Below are positions 1 through 8,631 of a DNA stretch of 64,000 bases, piece after piece (positions within the stretch are counted from its first letter, which is position 1; each line of letters begins with the position of its first letter). The notes beneath the pieces are model-generated. The model saw nothing but the letters and a program-made list of their open reading frames with translations, was not told the DNA's origin and did not search any database. The position numbers and the translations under genes were made by a program. The stretch spans positions 5,315,501 through 5,379,500 of the forward strand of contig NC_019904.1 of assembly GCF_000325705.1 (NCBI RefSeq). Reading direction: 5' to 3'. The stretch is from Echinicola vietnamensis DSM 17526. Lineage in GTDB: Bacteria; Bacteroidota; Bacteroidia; Cytophagales; Cyclobacteriaceae.

Positions 1-1101
1 CACCCCATGGGGAAGCACACAAGCCATAATGCCATTGTCTGCCAGATGATACAGCATGTGCTGCACAAAGGCATAATCCGCTTTGGTTTTGGGTGCCAAC
101 TTGCCATATTGACTGAAACGCTCATCAGTGGCATTCAGAGGATTGGCATCTGATTTCCAGTGAGCCGAAAAAGGCGGATTGGCCACGATGGCTTCAAAAC
201 GTTCATCCTTATGCTGGGGATTTTCCAGGGTGTCCTCATGGCGGATATCAAAATCACTGAAATGCACATCATGAAGGATCATATTCATCCGCGCAAGGTT
301 ATAAGTGGTACGATTCAGCTCTTGCCCATAATATTCACTTACCGTCGCCTCTTTCGCTACTCGAAGGAGTAAGGAACCAGAACCACAGGTAGGATCGTAC
401 ACTGACTTTAGTTTAGATTTTCCTGTGGTCACGATTTTAGCCAAAATCTTGGACACCTGCTGCGGGGTATAAAATTCCCCTGCTGATTTGCCAGCACCGG
501 CAGCAAACTTCGCAATCAGGTATTCATAGGCATCGCCCAATACGTCAGAATGAATATATTCTAGTTTAAAATCGATTTGATTCAAGCGATTAAGGATCTG
601 CACGATGATCTCATTTCGGGCATTGGGTGTACGGCCGATCTTGGTGGAGTTCAGGTCAAGATCCTCGAACAGGGCATTAAAATCATCTTCCGACTCCGTA
701 CCCATAGTGCTCTGCTCAATATGGTTCAGCACGGCTTGCAGATCATCCAGGATATAATTGCTGCCATTACCCTCCACCTTATCAGGATCTTCATAATCGG
801 TATTCCCCTTGGCCGCCAAAGCTGAAAAAAGTTCTTGAGGCTGTAAGAAGTAGCCCAATTTCAATAATGATTCTTCCTTAATGGCATCCAATAAATCCGA
901 TTCAGTTAAGCTCGCATAATCTTCTATTCCCTCACTCTTGAGCAGCTCATTGGCATAGAGGTATTGTTTTTCGGAAAGGTATTTGTAGAATATAAAGCCC
1001 AGGATATAATCCCTATAATCATCCGCACTGATCTTTCCACGAAGGAGGTTGGCAATACCCCATAATTGACTTTCCAGCTTTTGTTTTTGATCTTCTGACA
1101 T
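1..1101 (-). CDS. hsdM: Type I restriction-modification DNA methyltransferase subunit M (3' part outside window)
   Basis: The reading frame runs from an ATG at 1101 down to base 1 without a stop (367 codons) and continues past the window edge. The N-terminal helical HsdM domain opens MSEDQKQKLESQLWGIANLL and carries the FIFYKYLSEK segment. The SAM-binding motif DPTCGSGSLLLRVA lies near residue 235 and the catalytic N6-adenine motif NPPFSAHW near residue 325. The family pairs with a specificity subunit HsdS and a restriction subunit HsdR, neither of which is visible; they would have to lie to the left of base 1. Upstream on the same strand is a terminator and then an unrelated small gene, so hsdM probably starts its own transcript. 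Identity as HsdM is secure; the recognition sequence cannot be told. Confidence 0.95.
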   Translation of the reverse strand, partial: MSEDQKQKLESQLWGIANLLRGKISADDYRDYILGFIFYKYLSEKQYLYANELLKSEGIEDYASLTESDLLDAIKEESLLKLGYFLQPQELFSALAAKGNTDYEDPDKVEGNGSNYILDDLQAVLNHIEQSTMGTESEDDFNALFEDLDLNSTKIGRTPNARNEIIVQILNRLNQIDFKLEYIHSDVLGDAYEYLIAKFAAGAGKSAGEFYTPQQVSKILAKIVTTGKSKLKSVYDPTCGSGSLLLRVAKEATVSEYYGQELNRTTYNLARMNMILHDVHFSDFDIRHEDTLENPQHKDERFEAIVANPPFSAHWKSDANPLNATDERFSQYGKLAPKTKADYAFVQHMLYHLADNGIMACVLPHGV

Positions 1102-1215
1102 TTCGGTGTATTCAATAAAAATGGAAGGCTAAAAATAGTAAAGTCGGCTGGGCTAGGCTAAAAATAATAAAAAAAGATATTGAGGAAATTGATTTCATGA
1201 AGTTATTGAAAAATA

Positions 1216-1246
1216 AAAAGCTGATCTCATCTCGAAATCAGCTTTT
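1216..1246 (-). terminator. Rho-independent terminator
   Basis: Ten-base arms AAAAGCTGAT / ATCAGCTTTT are separated by 11 bases, and on the minus strand the right side runs into a T-rich tract. It lies between the small gene at 1389-1754 and hsdM, so it probably ends the former's transcript and isolates hsdM. Confidence 0.7.
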
Positions 1247-1388
1247 AGTATTTACATAAGTGTACTGGTTATTTCAGTTTGACTATGCTAGTAATTAAAG
1301 TCAAACTTTGTTCCTTTAAATGAATTTTAAAGTCTTAGACAGTGTTCTGCGAATACTCCCAATAAAATTTCCATTGATTTATTAATCC

Positions 1389-1754
1389 TTATTTAGCTCC
1401 ATTCATTAAGAATTGAGATAGTGATTCTTTACTTGTGTTGGTTTTATAGTATGGTTTAGTCTTCGCGAATTGTTTAAAGGATTTGAATGGTTTAAATTTT
1501 TTAAATGATTTGAAAGGCTCAAATTTGGCAAATACTGGTAAAGCGGAATCATTAAAACCATTTTTTTCTCCACTCAAATTCCAAATAACACCATTTTCGT
1601 ACCAACCTAAGTGTTTGCCATTAAATCCATAAATACGTTTATCATCGTCAAGATAGGCAGCGGGCTTTCCATTCCATAAATAGATTGTGTTTTCATCATC
1701 ATAGTCCACATAGGCTATGGCATTTCCATTTCGGTCAAACAATGTTTCTTGCAT
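1389..1754 (-). CDS. Small protein resembling the 4-fold beta flower family
   Basis: A 121-residue protein with an ATG start. The first ~65 residues repeat a short beta-hairpin pattern: LFDRNGNAIAYVDYDD, IYLWNGKPAAYL, IYGFNGKHLGWYENGVI. That pattern of aromatic-NGK-x-x-x-aromatic units recalls the '4-fold beta flower' domain family as I remember it; no search was possible. The second half is a low-complexity Phe/Lys/Pro run (repeated FKSFKKFKPFK-type units), probably a disordered basic tail. No signal peptide or membrane segment. It sits alone between the defence genes and hsdM on the same strand. Function unknown. Confidence 0.6.
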   Translation of the reverse strand: MQETLFDRNGNAIAYVDYDDENTIYLWNGKPAAYLDDDKRIYGFNGKHLGWYENGVIWNLSGEKNGFNDSALPVFAKFEPFKSFKKFKPFKSFKQFAKTKPYYKTNTSKESLSQFLMNGAK

Positions 1755-2027
1755 AATATCTAAACTTTCTTTAACAAAGTCATTAATTAAACTTCTAATT
1801 ATAGATTAATCGATAAGGTAGGTATGTTGTAATTCGAGTTTAAATGTACCGGCTAGGAGTAGTTGCATGATTTAGTACTTATACTTAGCAAGTATACACG
1901 ATTCCGAAAATCCATGAAGATTTTCAGAGTTAGAAGATAACAAGTAATTACTTAATTCCTACGATATAACAAATTCGTTTTAAGATTTAGAACTAAAGCT
2001 GATTTCTCATGAAAAATGAATATTGGT

Positions 2028-3773
2028 CTATATTATTATTGGGAAAATATTCTCTGGTAAAAACCACTTGTTTAATGTTGCCATAGCTGAACTAGACAAT
2101 TCTTGTGTAAATAAAACTGCTAATCTTTTCTTAGGTCTGGAACAAGAAACATAAAAAAGGTTACGATTACGTTCAAAAGATTCTTTCTTATCATCAGGAA
2201 CTCCATCGTTTGCCCAGGTAAGAAACTGGTTCCAATTGTATTTATTCCATCCTCTACCACATATGACCAATACATTTTCAAATTCCGCTCCTTTTACGCC
2301 ATGATTTGTTGAAAATGGGGTTTTATCATCAATATACTTAGCTAGTTCAATGACCTCTGAATATTTTACAGATTTAAGTTTTTTAATTTTTGAAACAAGT
2401 TTTTTGTCTGCTTCATCCTCAAATTCGGTTAAATCTTTGAGTTTAGAATATTTCTCTTCAGATTCTTCAATTTTCGATGACAAACGAGGCTTTTGAGTTT
2501 CGGCTAAACAATCTATTACATCACCTATAGTTCCAGAATTTCGATTTTTAATTAATTTGCTTAAACTATCATTCCAAACTTTCTTATCACTATGGTTTTT
2601 CAATCTTGGTGTTCTTATGCCAATCGCTTTTAACATTTCACCATATTTCTTTTTGCTGAATGACTCTGAAACTGGTTCTAGTATATTTACAAAATAATCA
2701 ATGTATTTATTTTGCATTTTTAGATAATCATCTGAAAACCTAAATACTTTAGTTATTCCGCTATAACCTTGTTCTCTAGCGAGAACAGAATTAGTAAGCA
2801 TTAGAATTTTAGTTTTTTCAAATGAAAACTCCCAACCTTCCTGTATCAACTTATTTTTTACTGCTCTAAAATAATTACCTGCTTCAGCCTCTGGCAAATC
2901 TCCTGTCCAATGTCCACCTCCTTTACCATCTCTCCTCACACCAATCCAATTATTTGAATGAAAGATTTTAACTTCTCCAGCAGAAGATGGGTCTTTTTCC
3001 ATTTGAGGGAGTCCTGGGCGCATCCTATTTAGAAATTTAACTAAATTCTTTTCAGACCTAAAGTTTGCCTTTTTACCTATTTCCTCAATATCAACGGATA
3101 CCATTCCACCAATACCATTTTCATAAATTTTCTGCCAATGGTCTCCAAATAATCCTATTTGCATATCAGACTTTGATTCAATCAAATTTGATATTATTGC
3201 TTTTCCTAACTCTTCATTTGTGTCTTGGTATTCATCAATAAAAATAATTGGATATTGATTTTTAAGAATACTTCTGAATTTTTCTTTGGAAAGTAATGCA
3301 GTGAATAACTGAATCACATTGTCATGATGAATAAAGATTTCCTTTTCTGTTGCACTACGATATCCTAAATCATATACAATTTTTTGTTTTCTTAGCCCTC
3401 CCGCGTCCTCTATTTTTTCTATAAGTTTTTCGTCACCTATTAATTCAATCTGAGCCCTCATTTGAGCCTGAAACCCTTGTAATATTGACCAACAAAACCC
3501 ATGTATAGTATCAACAAAAACCGATGGGTGGTTATCAATTCGATTTCTAATCTCTTCAGTAGCGACATTCGTGTATGTTATACAAGCAATTCTCTGAAAT
3601 CCTTTTTGAAGCTCTGCTGACTTATGTTCTATCAAATAATGTAAAGCTTTTATTAAAGAGTAAGTTTTACCCGCACCTGCACCTGCTTCAACACGAAATG
3701 AATTTCCATTATCTAACGCAAGGTAGATTTTCTTTAATGTCTCTTCTGATGCTTTTTCAGCTGGACTATTCAT
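2028..3773 (-). CDS. gajB: UvrD/Rep-type superfamily 1 helicase, GajB-like
   Basis: A 581-residue SF1 helicase-like protein. Walker A is VEAGAGAGKTYSL near residue 30, motif Ia ACITYTNVATEEI follows, the DExx box is IFIDEYQDTNEE near residue 175, motif III is GLFGDHWQKIY, and the C-terminal half has the late motifs NHGVKGAEFENVLVI and FYVSCSRPKKRLAVL typical of UvrD-like enzymes. The first ATG is at 3773, six bases after the stop of the OLD nuclease gene; a TTG two codons earlier is possible. The tight pairing OLD nuclease then UvrD-like helicase is the Gabija arrangement, in which GajB works with GajA against phage DNA. The protein is longer than the Bacillus GajB I know (about 490 residues), so this is a Gabija-like rather than a demonstrated Gabija protein. 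Confidence 0.85.
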   Translation of the reverse strand: MNSPAEKASEETLKKIYLALDNGNSFRVEAGAGAGKTYSLIKALHYLIEHKSAELQKGFQRIACITYTNVATEEIRNRIDNHPSVFVDTIHGFCWSILQGFQAQMRAQIELIGDEKLIEKIEDAGGLRKQKIVYDLGYRSATEKEIFIHHDNVIQLFTALLSKEKFRSILKNQYPIIFIDEYQDTNEELGKAIISNLIESKSDMQIGLFGDHWQKIYENGIGGMVSVDIEEIGKKANFRSEKNLVKFLNRMRPGLPQMEKDPSSAGEVKIFHSNNWIGVRRDGKGGGHWTGDLPEAEAGNYFRAVKNKLIQEGWEFSFEKTKILMLTNSVLAREQGYSGITKVFRFSDDYLKMQNKYIDYFVNILEPVSESFSKKKYGEMLKAIGIRTPRLKNHSDKKVWNDSLSKLIKNRNSGTIGDVIDCLAETQKPRLSSKIEESEEKYSKLKDLTEFEDEADKKLVSKIKKLKSVKYSEVIELAKYIDDKTPFSTNHGVKGAEFENVLVICGRGWNKYNWNQFLTWANDGVPDDKKESFERNRNLFYVSCSRPKKRLAVLFTQELSSSAMATLNKWFLPENIFPIII

Positions 3774-3779
3774 AATCAA

Positions 3780-5801
3780 TTATTTAATCACATCTGTACT
3801 CAAAACCTTATCCGATTCATTTTCAGACAACCATGTTAACCCTTCCTTAATATAAAGCGGAATTTCCCATTTTGATTCCACATAAGCATATTTGATTGCA
3901 AAATCAGTCTTTTTAGATGTATACTTTTTAGCTTCTTCAAATGCTTTTGCTTCTAAAGCTTTGCCTTTGGTTTCAGCTATACCAAAAAGTGTCGGGTTTG
4001 TAATAATAAAGGCATCTTCAAAACTTCTACCGCAACACTCTCTTACCTCTTCATCAATTTGGTAAGCTATTCTCCTAGTGCCTTGAATTTTATCTTCTAG
4101 AACTTTTGTGCGTATTTCAGATAAATCAACATTTTCTTTATCATTACCTTCATCGTCCTTATAACTGAACCACTTAATTATTCCTGTGTTGCTTGATTTT
4201 TCACCAGCAGAAACTTGGCATGCTTCGTATTTAATCCCTTTGTCAGTTTGTTTATGTTTAGTAGAATCGAGGTCTGTTATAATTAATGTTTTTAACTCTA
4301 GGAAATCAAGAAATTTATAAAAATGATGAGCATATGCACCTCCAATCTCTACCGTTGAAATAAACTGACTGTTTAGATTTGCCGTAGTTAGTTTTTTTAT
4401 AAATTCAGGCATTAGAATCCTTTCTGTTGGCCCTTCAATTAGAATAGCCTTATCAGCAAAGAATAAATCACATTTAGTAAGCGTTAAATATTTATGAATA
4501 AAGTTTTTGTCCTTTTCGTTATCCGGTTTACTAAATTCCTCATTTAGGTCTTTTATATAAGTCTGTAAATCTTCAGTTCCTTTTGTAAGAAAATAGCGTA
4601 TGGAATCAAATTCAGCTTCATTTGCAATGTGTGTAGAATGGCTCGTTACTATAAATTGAACTGGCCATTTTTTTCCTCCATTCAGCTGTGTAGAGAAAGT
4701 ATCTGCTATCTCATATAGCTTTCGGATAAATACTTCCTGCATTTGAGGATGAAGGTGTGCTTCAGGTTCTTCAATAAAGATTACATGATTTTTTGGTTGT
4801 ATTTCATCCGATTGAAATTGTCTGAAATAGTCAAATAAATGAAACAAGATAAATATTAGGTTTCTAGAACCTAATCCGTTATATGTTTCCGGTAGAGTAA
4901 TCCCATGAGCTTTCTCATATAGAAGTTTGGTGTTTTTCTCAATAATAGTTTTAGCATCAAAAGATGTTTTTGTAGTAAAGTTTGGGTCACTTAATCCTGG
5001 ATATCCCATAATATTCAGAGCAGGAATTAAGGCTTTTACTTTAGTGTTAAAATCAGAATCAACCGTTGTTTGTATTTGTTTTACAACTTCATCAAGCTCT
5101 TTCGATTTTTTCTGCATTTCTTCTGGTGCAGATTCTTTAGATGCATTGCTAAAAATGCTACTTAGTACTTTTCCCAGTACATCGTTTTCCTTTATAGTTT
5201 CATCATCAAGCCAACGTTGTGCATTAATAAAATCTGTTCGAATTAATCTTTTGTAGTTTTCAAATTCAGTTTTTGCAGTATTATCAGGGTCTTTTAAATC
5301 AATTGCAATTACCTCAAAGTCATAATACATGGGAATTCTTTCCCGAATGATATCAAAGAAATCAGGAGCTTTTTCATCAGTCATACCTGAAAAAAAGCTA
5401 TCTATCTTTCCATCTTGTAATCTATATGAAATTTTAATTTGTGTATTTGTTAAATTTTCATCTAAATCAATAATGAAATTACTTAGTACTCCGTAATCGT
5501 CTTTATTCTCCAAATAGTTAACTATCAATATTATATCGATACTTGGAAGAATTTCTCGAATTGCTGAATCCTTTTCTTGGGCTAAATTTGCTTTTAAAGC
5601 TCTAGAAAAATCAGGAAATGAACTAAGACTAAAATCTTCCAATTTAAACCTATCTCGTTTTGAGAAGCGTCTGAATATCTCAGTTAATGATGTTTTACCA
5701 GAGTTGTTACGACCAACAATAACGGTTGTTTTTTCTTGCAATGAAAGACTAGTGTTTTTTAATAGCCTAAAGTTATTTATTTCTACTTTTTCGATTTTCA
5801 T
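3780..5801 (-). CDS. gajA: OLD-family ATP-dependent endonuclease (AAA-TOPRIM), GajA-like
   Basis: A 673-residue protein with an ABC/SMC-like ATPase followed by a TOPRIM nuclease domain. Visible motifs: Walker A VGRNNSGKTSL near residue 30, the Walker B/signature stretch VIFIEEPEAHLHPQMQ near residue 345, the H-loop VTSHSTHIANEA, and TOPRIM residues in ILIEGPTERIL (Glu) and LIITDLDSTK (DxD). In Gabija this protein is a sequence-specific nicking nuclease controlled by nucleotides. ATG at 5801 gives the usual MKIEKVEINNFR start; a TTG at 5816 five codons upstream has an AGGGG five bases before it and could also serve. The next gene (helicase) begins six bases after its stop, indicating one transcript. 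Longer than Bacillus GajA (about 580 residues). Confidence 0.88.
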   Translation of the reverse strand: MKIEKVEINNFRLLKNTSLSLQEKTTVIVGRNNSGKTSLTEIFRRFSKRDRFKLEDFSLSSFPDFSRALKANLAQEKDSAIREILPSIDIILIVNYLENKDDYGVLSNFIIDLDENLTNTQIKISYRLQDGKIDSFFSGMTDEKAPDFFDIIRERIPMYYDFEVIAIDLKDPDNTAKTEFENYKRLIRTDFINAQRWLDDETIKENDVLGKVLSSIFSNASKESAPEEMQKKSKELDEVVKQIQTTVDSDFNTKVKALIPALNIMGYPGLSDPNFTTKTSFDAKTIIEKNTKLLYEKAHGITLPETYNGLGSRNLIFILFHLFDYFRQFQSDEIQPKNHVIFIEEPEAHLHPQMQEVFIRKLYEIADTFSTQLNGGKKWPVQFIVTSHSTHIANEAEFDSIRYFLTKGTEDLQTYIKDLNEEFSKPDNEKDKNFIHKYLTLTKCDLFFADKAILIEGPTERILMPEFIKKLTTANLNSQFISTVEIGGAYAHHFYKFLDFLELKTLIITDLDSTKHKQTDKGIKYEACQVSAGEKSSNTGIIKWFSYKDDEGNDKENVDLSEIRTKVLEDKIQGTRRIAYQIDEEVRECCGRSFEDAFIITNPTLFGIAETKGKALEAKAFEEAKKYTSKKTDFAIKYAYVESKWEIPLYIKEGLTWLSENESDKVLSTDVIK

Positions 5802-5821
5802 ATAATAGATTTTCAATGCAC

Positions 5822-5837
5822 CCCTTAAAACTAAGGG
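5822..5837. promoter_or_regulatory. Short inverted repeat directly ahead of the OLD nuclease gene
   Basis: CCCTTA and TAAGGG arms (six bases each, four-base spacer) lie 20 bases upstream of the ATG at 5801. It could be an operator for the adjacent XRE regulator or a 5' leader hairpin. Only the symmetry is seen; the role is inference. Confidence 0.35.
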
Positions 5838-5850
5838 TTACATAAAACAA

Positions 5851-5877
5851 AAAAAATACCCCATATGGGGTATTTTT
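5851..5877 (-). terminator. Hairpin terminator between the XRE regulator and the OLD nuclease gene
   Basis: AAAATACCCC-AT-AT-GGGGTATTTT forms a near-perfect palindrome with A and T tracts on both sides, so it can act on either strand. It lies between the regulator's stop (5909) and the nuclease start (5801), suggesting that the two are not simply co-transcribed, or that read-through is limited. Confidence 0.7.
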
Positions 5878-5908
5878 CAACAGTTTCACTCATAAAATCT
5901 ATCCTAAA

Positions 5909-6310
5909 TTACTTCTTATCCTCTATCATTTTCCGTAATGCCTTATTCATTTCAACAATCTCTTGCATAAGCGTGAGCATCATTTCATTTTGCTTTTCGT
6001 TAGTAGTTTGAAAGGTACTATTAGTTTGTATTGCAACAGGGGAACCGGTAAGATTTTCTATTACATGTCCTGGTTGACTGGAAACAATCTGAAGTGGATC
6101 CACCTTCAAGAATTCAGCAACCTTCTGAATAAGATCAATCGTAATTTTATTCTCTCCACGCTCATATTTGGTATAGTTGGCTTCTGACATACCCAAATAA
6201 TCAGCCACCTCTAAAGCTTTCTTGTCCCTTAGTTTACGAAAAGCAGAAAAGTTTCTACCTATATTCTTGTTCTCGAGTACTGTAAACTCGCTTCCATTTT
6301 CCTCCTTCAT
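5909..6310 (-). CDS. XRE-family HTH transcriptional regulator
   Basis: A 133-residue protein. The N-terminal half is a Cro/C1-type helix-turn-helix: IGRNFSAFRKLRDKKALEVADYLG is followed by MSEANYTKYERGENKITIDLIQKVAEFL, the usual helix 2-3 and supporting helices. The last ~60 residues are polar with a probable short coiled coil ending in MNKALRKMIEDKK. ATG at 6310 is preferred over the in-frame TTG at 6340. It lies just upstream of and on the same strand as the Gabija-like pair, a position common for regulators of defence cassettes, though a terminator hairpin intervenes. Regulation of that pair is inferred from position only. Confidence 0.85.
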   Translation of the reverse strand: MKEENGSEFTVLENKNIGRNFSAFRKLRDKKALEVADYLGMSEANYTKYERGENKITIDLIQKVAEFLKVDPLQIVSSQPGHVIENLTGSPVAIQTNSTFQTTNEKQNEMMLTLMQEIVEMNKALRKMIEDKK

Positions 6311-6444
6311 ATGATGCTTGAATTTATATTCAATATACAAAAATAACCATACTTCCTGTAGTTTTTAAAAGTGTTTTAGCATGAAATATGGATTATTCCA
6401 ATTCCTAGTTGTTTTAAACTACTAAGATATATAACGAAACTACT

Positions 6445-6651
6445 ATGTTTTTAAGGCTTTTCAAAGCCATTCCTGTAAAATTGTGTATGGTTCATTTCGG
6501 ATCACATAATGCCACCTCCTTACTGCTCAGATTATTAAAACCTGAGGAGCAAGCTATGGTATGCTATTATGATAACCGTTCCTTTGATATCCTGCCTGGC
6601 ATCTCCAAGTACGATATACTTTTCGAACGTAAACCGAAGAATCCAATATAA
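6445..6651 (+). CDS. Short hypothetical reading frame, weakly supported
   Basis: An ATG-started frame of 68 codons on the plus strand with no domain that I recognise. Composition is protein-like (PEEQAMVCYYDNRSFDILPG) but there is no neighbour support and the surrounding 900 bases look like decayed intergenic DNA. It may be a remnant of a larger gene or chance. Confidence 0.25.
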   Translation: MFLRLFKAIPVKLCMVHFGSHNATSLLLRLLKPEEQAMVCYYDNRSFDILPGISKYDILFERKPKNPI

Positions 6652-7244
6652 AATTAGTAGGGAGTATTGAGTAGGGAGTCTGGAGCTTTTGTTCACGGAA
6701 GCTATACTAATTACTTGCTACTGAATATGAATCACATACCGATACCGAATTTCCTAAAATACTATCGAACCTAAAATCGGTATCAATTTTTACGAAATGG
6801 AGTAGTTAGAACAATTGAGCTCATGACTCATGACTAGTTACTCAAGACTACAAAATTCGTTGGCTGCATTCGTCAAGTGATCCTCCGGAAGATCATTGGC
6901 GTCTGGTAGGGCAGCCTGGCCTAGAGCTTTATAAGCACTGGGATTAAATCAATTTCTTATAAATGTAGAAGCTATTGGAGTAGCTAGTAGCTAGATGTTA
7001 GTAGCTAGATTAGGTTTCGTTTACGAGGTTGAATTTTATCCGTCGTTGCGAAGGAGACCATAAAGACGACTGCGGAACTATCGTATTTCAAAGGCGGGAT
7101 TGCTTCTTCCCTCTGGTCATCGCAATGACGGATAGTGGACGTTCTCGACTCCGAAAACGAGTCTCCATACTCACGACTCAATACTAGCTACTCCTAAGGA
7201 GACTCCTTAGGTATTCCAATATTTCTACAAAGACCTTAATAACT
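6652..7244. other. Non-coding stretch with repeat-like DNA and a possible gene scrap
   Basis: No convincing gene. It contains phrases recurring elsewhere in the window (GTAGCTAG-type and ACTCATGACT-type runs), the dispersed repeat at 7039-7134, and around 6855-6950 a 32-codon plus-strand frame (reading HSSSDPPEDHWRLVGQPGLE) ending in TAA that looks protein-like and may be the tail of a lost gene. Confidence 0.5.
7039..7134. repeat. Dispersed inverted repeat, copy 1
   Basis: The ends are inverted copies: ATCCGTCGTTGCGA at the left and TCGCAATGACGGAT at the right (one mismatch), with an interior containing GGGATTGCTTC. This matches the 'CGTCATTGCGA' class of dispersed bacterial repeats that I know from several phyla. 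A second, related copy is at 12025-12140, i.e. on the other side of the TlpA-SusC pair. Confidence 0.65.
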
Positions 7245-8597
7245 ATGAAAGCGTTAACGAAAAACTGCTTCCTGGCATACCTATGCCTTTTCGGAAGCAA
7301 TCTATATGGAAATCAATTGGAAGTTGCAGGCACCCCACCTGCGGGGGCGGTAGGCGATACCGTCTCCCTGCAGGTGAAGGAACTTAAGGTGGGTGAGCTG
7401 ATGCCTGACTTATTGGTGAAAAATGTTATCAATCACCCTGAAGGGGAAATACAACTGTCCGATTACCAGGGCAAGCTGCTGATCCTGGACTTCTGGGCCA
7501 CTTGGTGTGCGCCCTGTGTGAAAGGCTTTCCGAAGATGGATAGCTTACGGCGGGAGTTTGAGGGGAAGCTGGAAATCCTGCCAGTAACCTACCAAGATCA
7601 GGAGGAAGTGGACAAACTTTTTTCACGATTGAAGGTGCTAAAGGATATCGAGATGCCCATGGCGATTTCGGACAATACCTTACGGCAGCTATTTCCACAC
7701 AGGACCTTGCCCCATTATGTATGGATAGACCCTGAGGGCAAGGTAATGGCCTTTACCTCTAAGGAATCGGTGGTTCGGGACAGTATCAGACAAGTTTTGG
7801 AGGGAGTAAAAGAATTGGAAAGCAAATCAGCTCCCAAGGCCCTTTTTAAAAGGAATGAACTGCTGTTTTTCGGGAACAGAGGATTTGATGAGGACAAGCG
7901 GATTCTACTGCAGTCGGTTTTTATGCCCTATATCGAGGGCATGCCGGCGATGTACAAGGTCACGGGGGAATCCGATAAAAGCTGGATGCGCATCTTCCTG
8001 ACCAATTCCGACCTGCCCACCTATTTCGGGCTTGCCTATGGTGCGGGGAAGGTGGACTTCAACCGCAATCGAAGGATTTTGGAAGTAAAGGAACCGGACT
8101 TGCTAAAATACAATGCCGATCTGGACAATTATGATGAATGGAAGCTGGACCATCGTTTCTGCTATGAGCTTATCGTATCTCCCCAATACCCTGGGCAGGA
8201 ATATGATATCATGAAAGCGGACCTGGAAAGGATGTTCCCCGAATACTGGGCAGCTGTGGAGATGAGGGATACCGAGGTATTGGCCTTGGTCCGGACGGAT
8301 ACATCCATTGACCTGAGAACAGATGGTGGAGAAAGAAAGATAGAAATGGATGCTTTTGGACTCGAGCTGAACAATGAGCGAATAGGACTGCTCCCCTATC
8401 ACTGGCGTTTCCATCTTCAACTCATGAGGATTCCCATCGTGGATGATACGGGGATTGAGTATAGGGTAGATATCCAATTGGAGGGCAAGATGAATGACCT
8501 GGAAAGTATCAGGAAGACCCTTGCTCCCTATGGCTTGGACCTGGTCAAAAAGGTCATGCCCATCAAGATGCTGGTCATCAGGGATCGGGGTCAATGA
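7245..8597 (+). CDS. TlpA-family thioredoxin-fold protein with large C-terminal extension
   Basis: A 450-residue exported protein. An N-terminal signal peptide is evident (MKALTKNCFLAYLCLFGSNL). A TlpA/ResA-like thioredoxin domain spans about residues 45-185: GEIQLSDYQGKLLILDFWATWCAPC holds the WCAPC redox pair and TLPHYVWIDPEGKV the cis-Pro region. The remaining ~260 residues (beta-rich, ending KMLVIRDRGQ) have no domain that I recognise but this architecture recurs beside SusC/SusD genes in Bacteroidota. The SusC homologue starts 34 bases downstream, so they are probably co-transcribed. Expected site is the periplasm or outer-membrane surface; substrate unknown. Confidence 0.9.
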   Translation: MKALTKNCFLAYLCLFGSNLYGNQLEVAGTPPAGAVGDTVSLQVKELKVGELMPDLLVKNVINHPEGEIQLSDYQGKLLILDFWATWCAPCVKGFPKMDSLRREFEGKLEILPVTYQDQEEVDKLFSRLKVLKDIEMPMAISDNTLRQLFPHRTLPHYVWIDPEGKVMAFTSKESVVRDSIRQVLEGVKELESKSAPKALFKRNELLFFGNRGFDEDKRILLQSVFMPYIEGMPAMYKVTGESDKSWMRIFLTNSDLPTYFGLAYGAGKVDFNRNRRILEVKEPDLLKYNADLDNYDEWKLDHRFCYELIVSPQYPGQEYDIMKADLERMFPEYWAAVEMRDTEVLALVRTDTSIDLRTDGGERKIEMDAFGLELNNERIGLLPYHWRFHLQLMRIPIVDDTGIEYRVDIQLEGKMNDLESIRKTLAPYGLDLVKKVMPIKMLVIRDRGQ

Positions 8598-8631
8598 CAA
8601 ATAAATTTTTAACCCTAATAAAATCACAAAT

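Noticed and set aside
924..1115. 63-codon minus-strand frame starting MNTPKCQKIKNKSW
   Set aside because: It is a shadow of the N-terminal part of hsdM, whose frame carries the methylase motifs.
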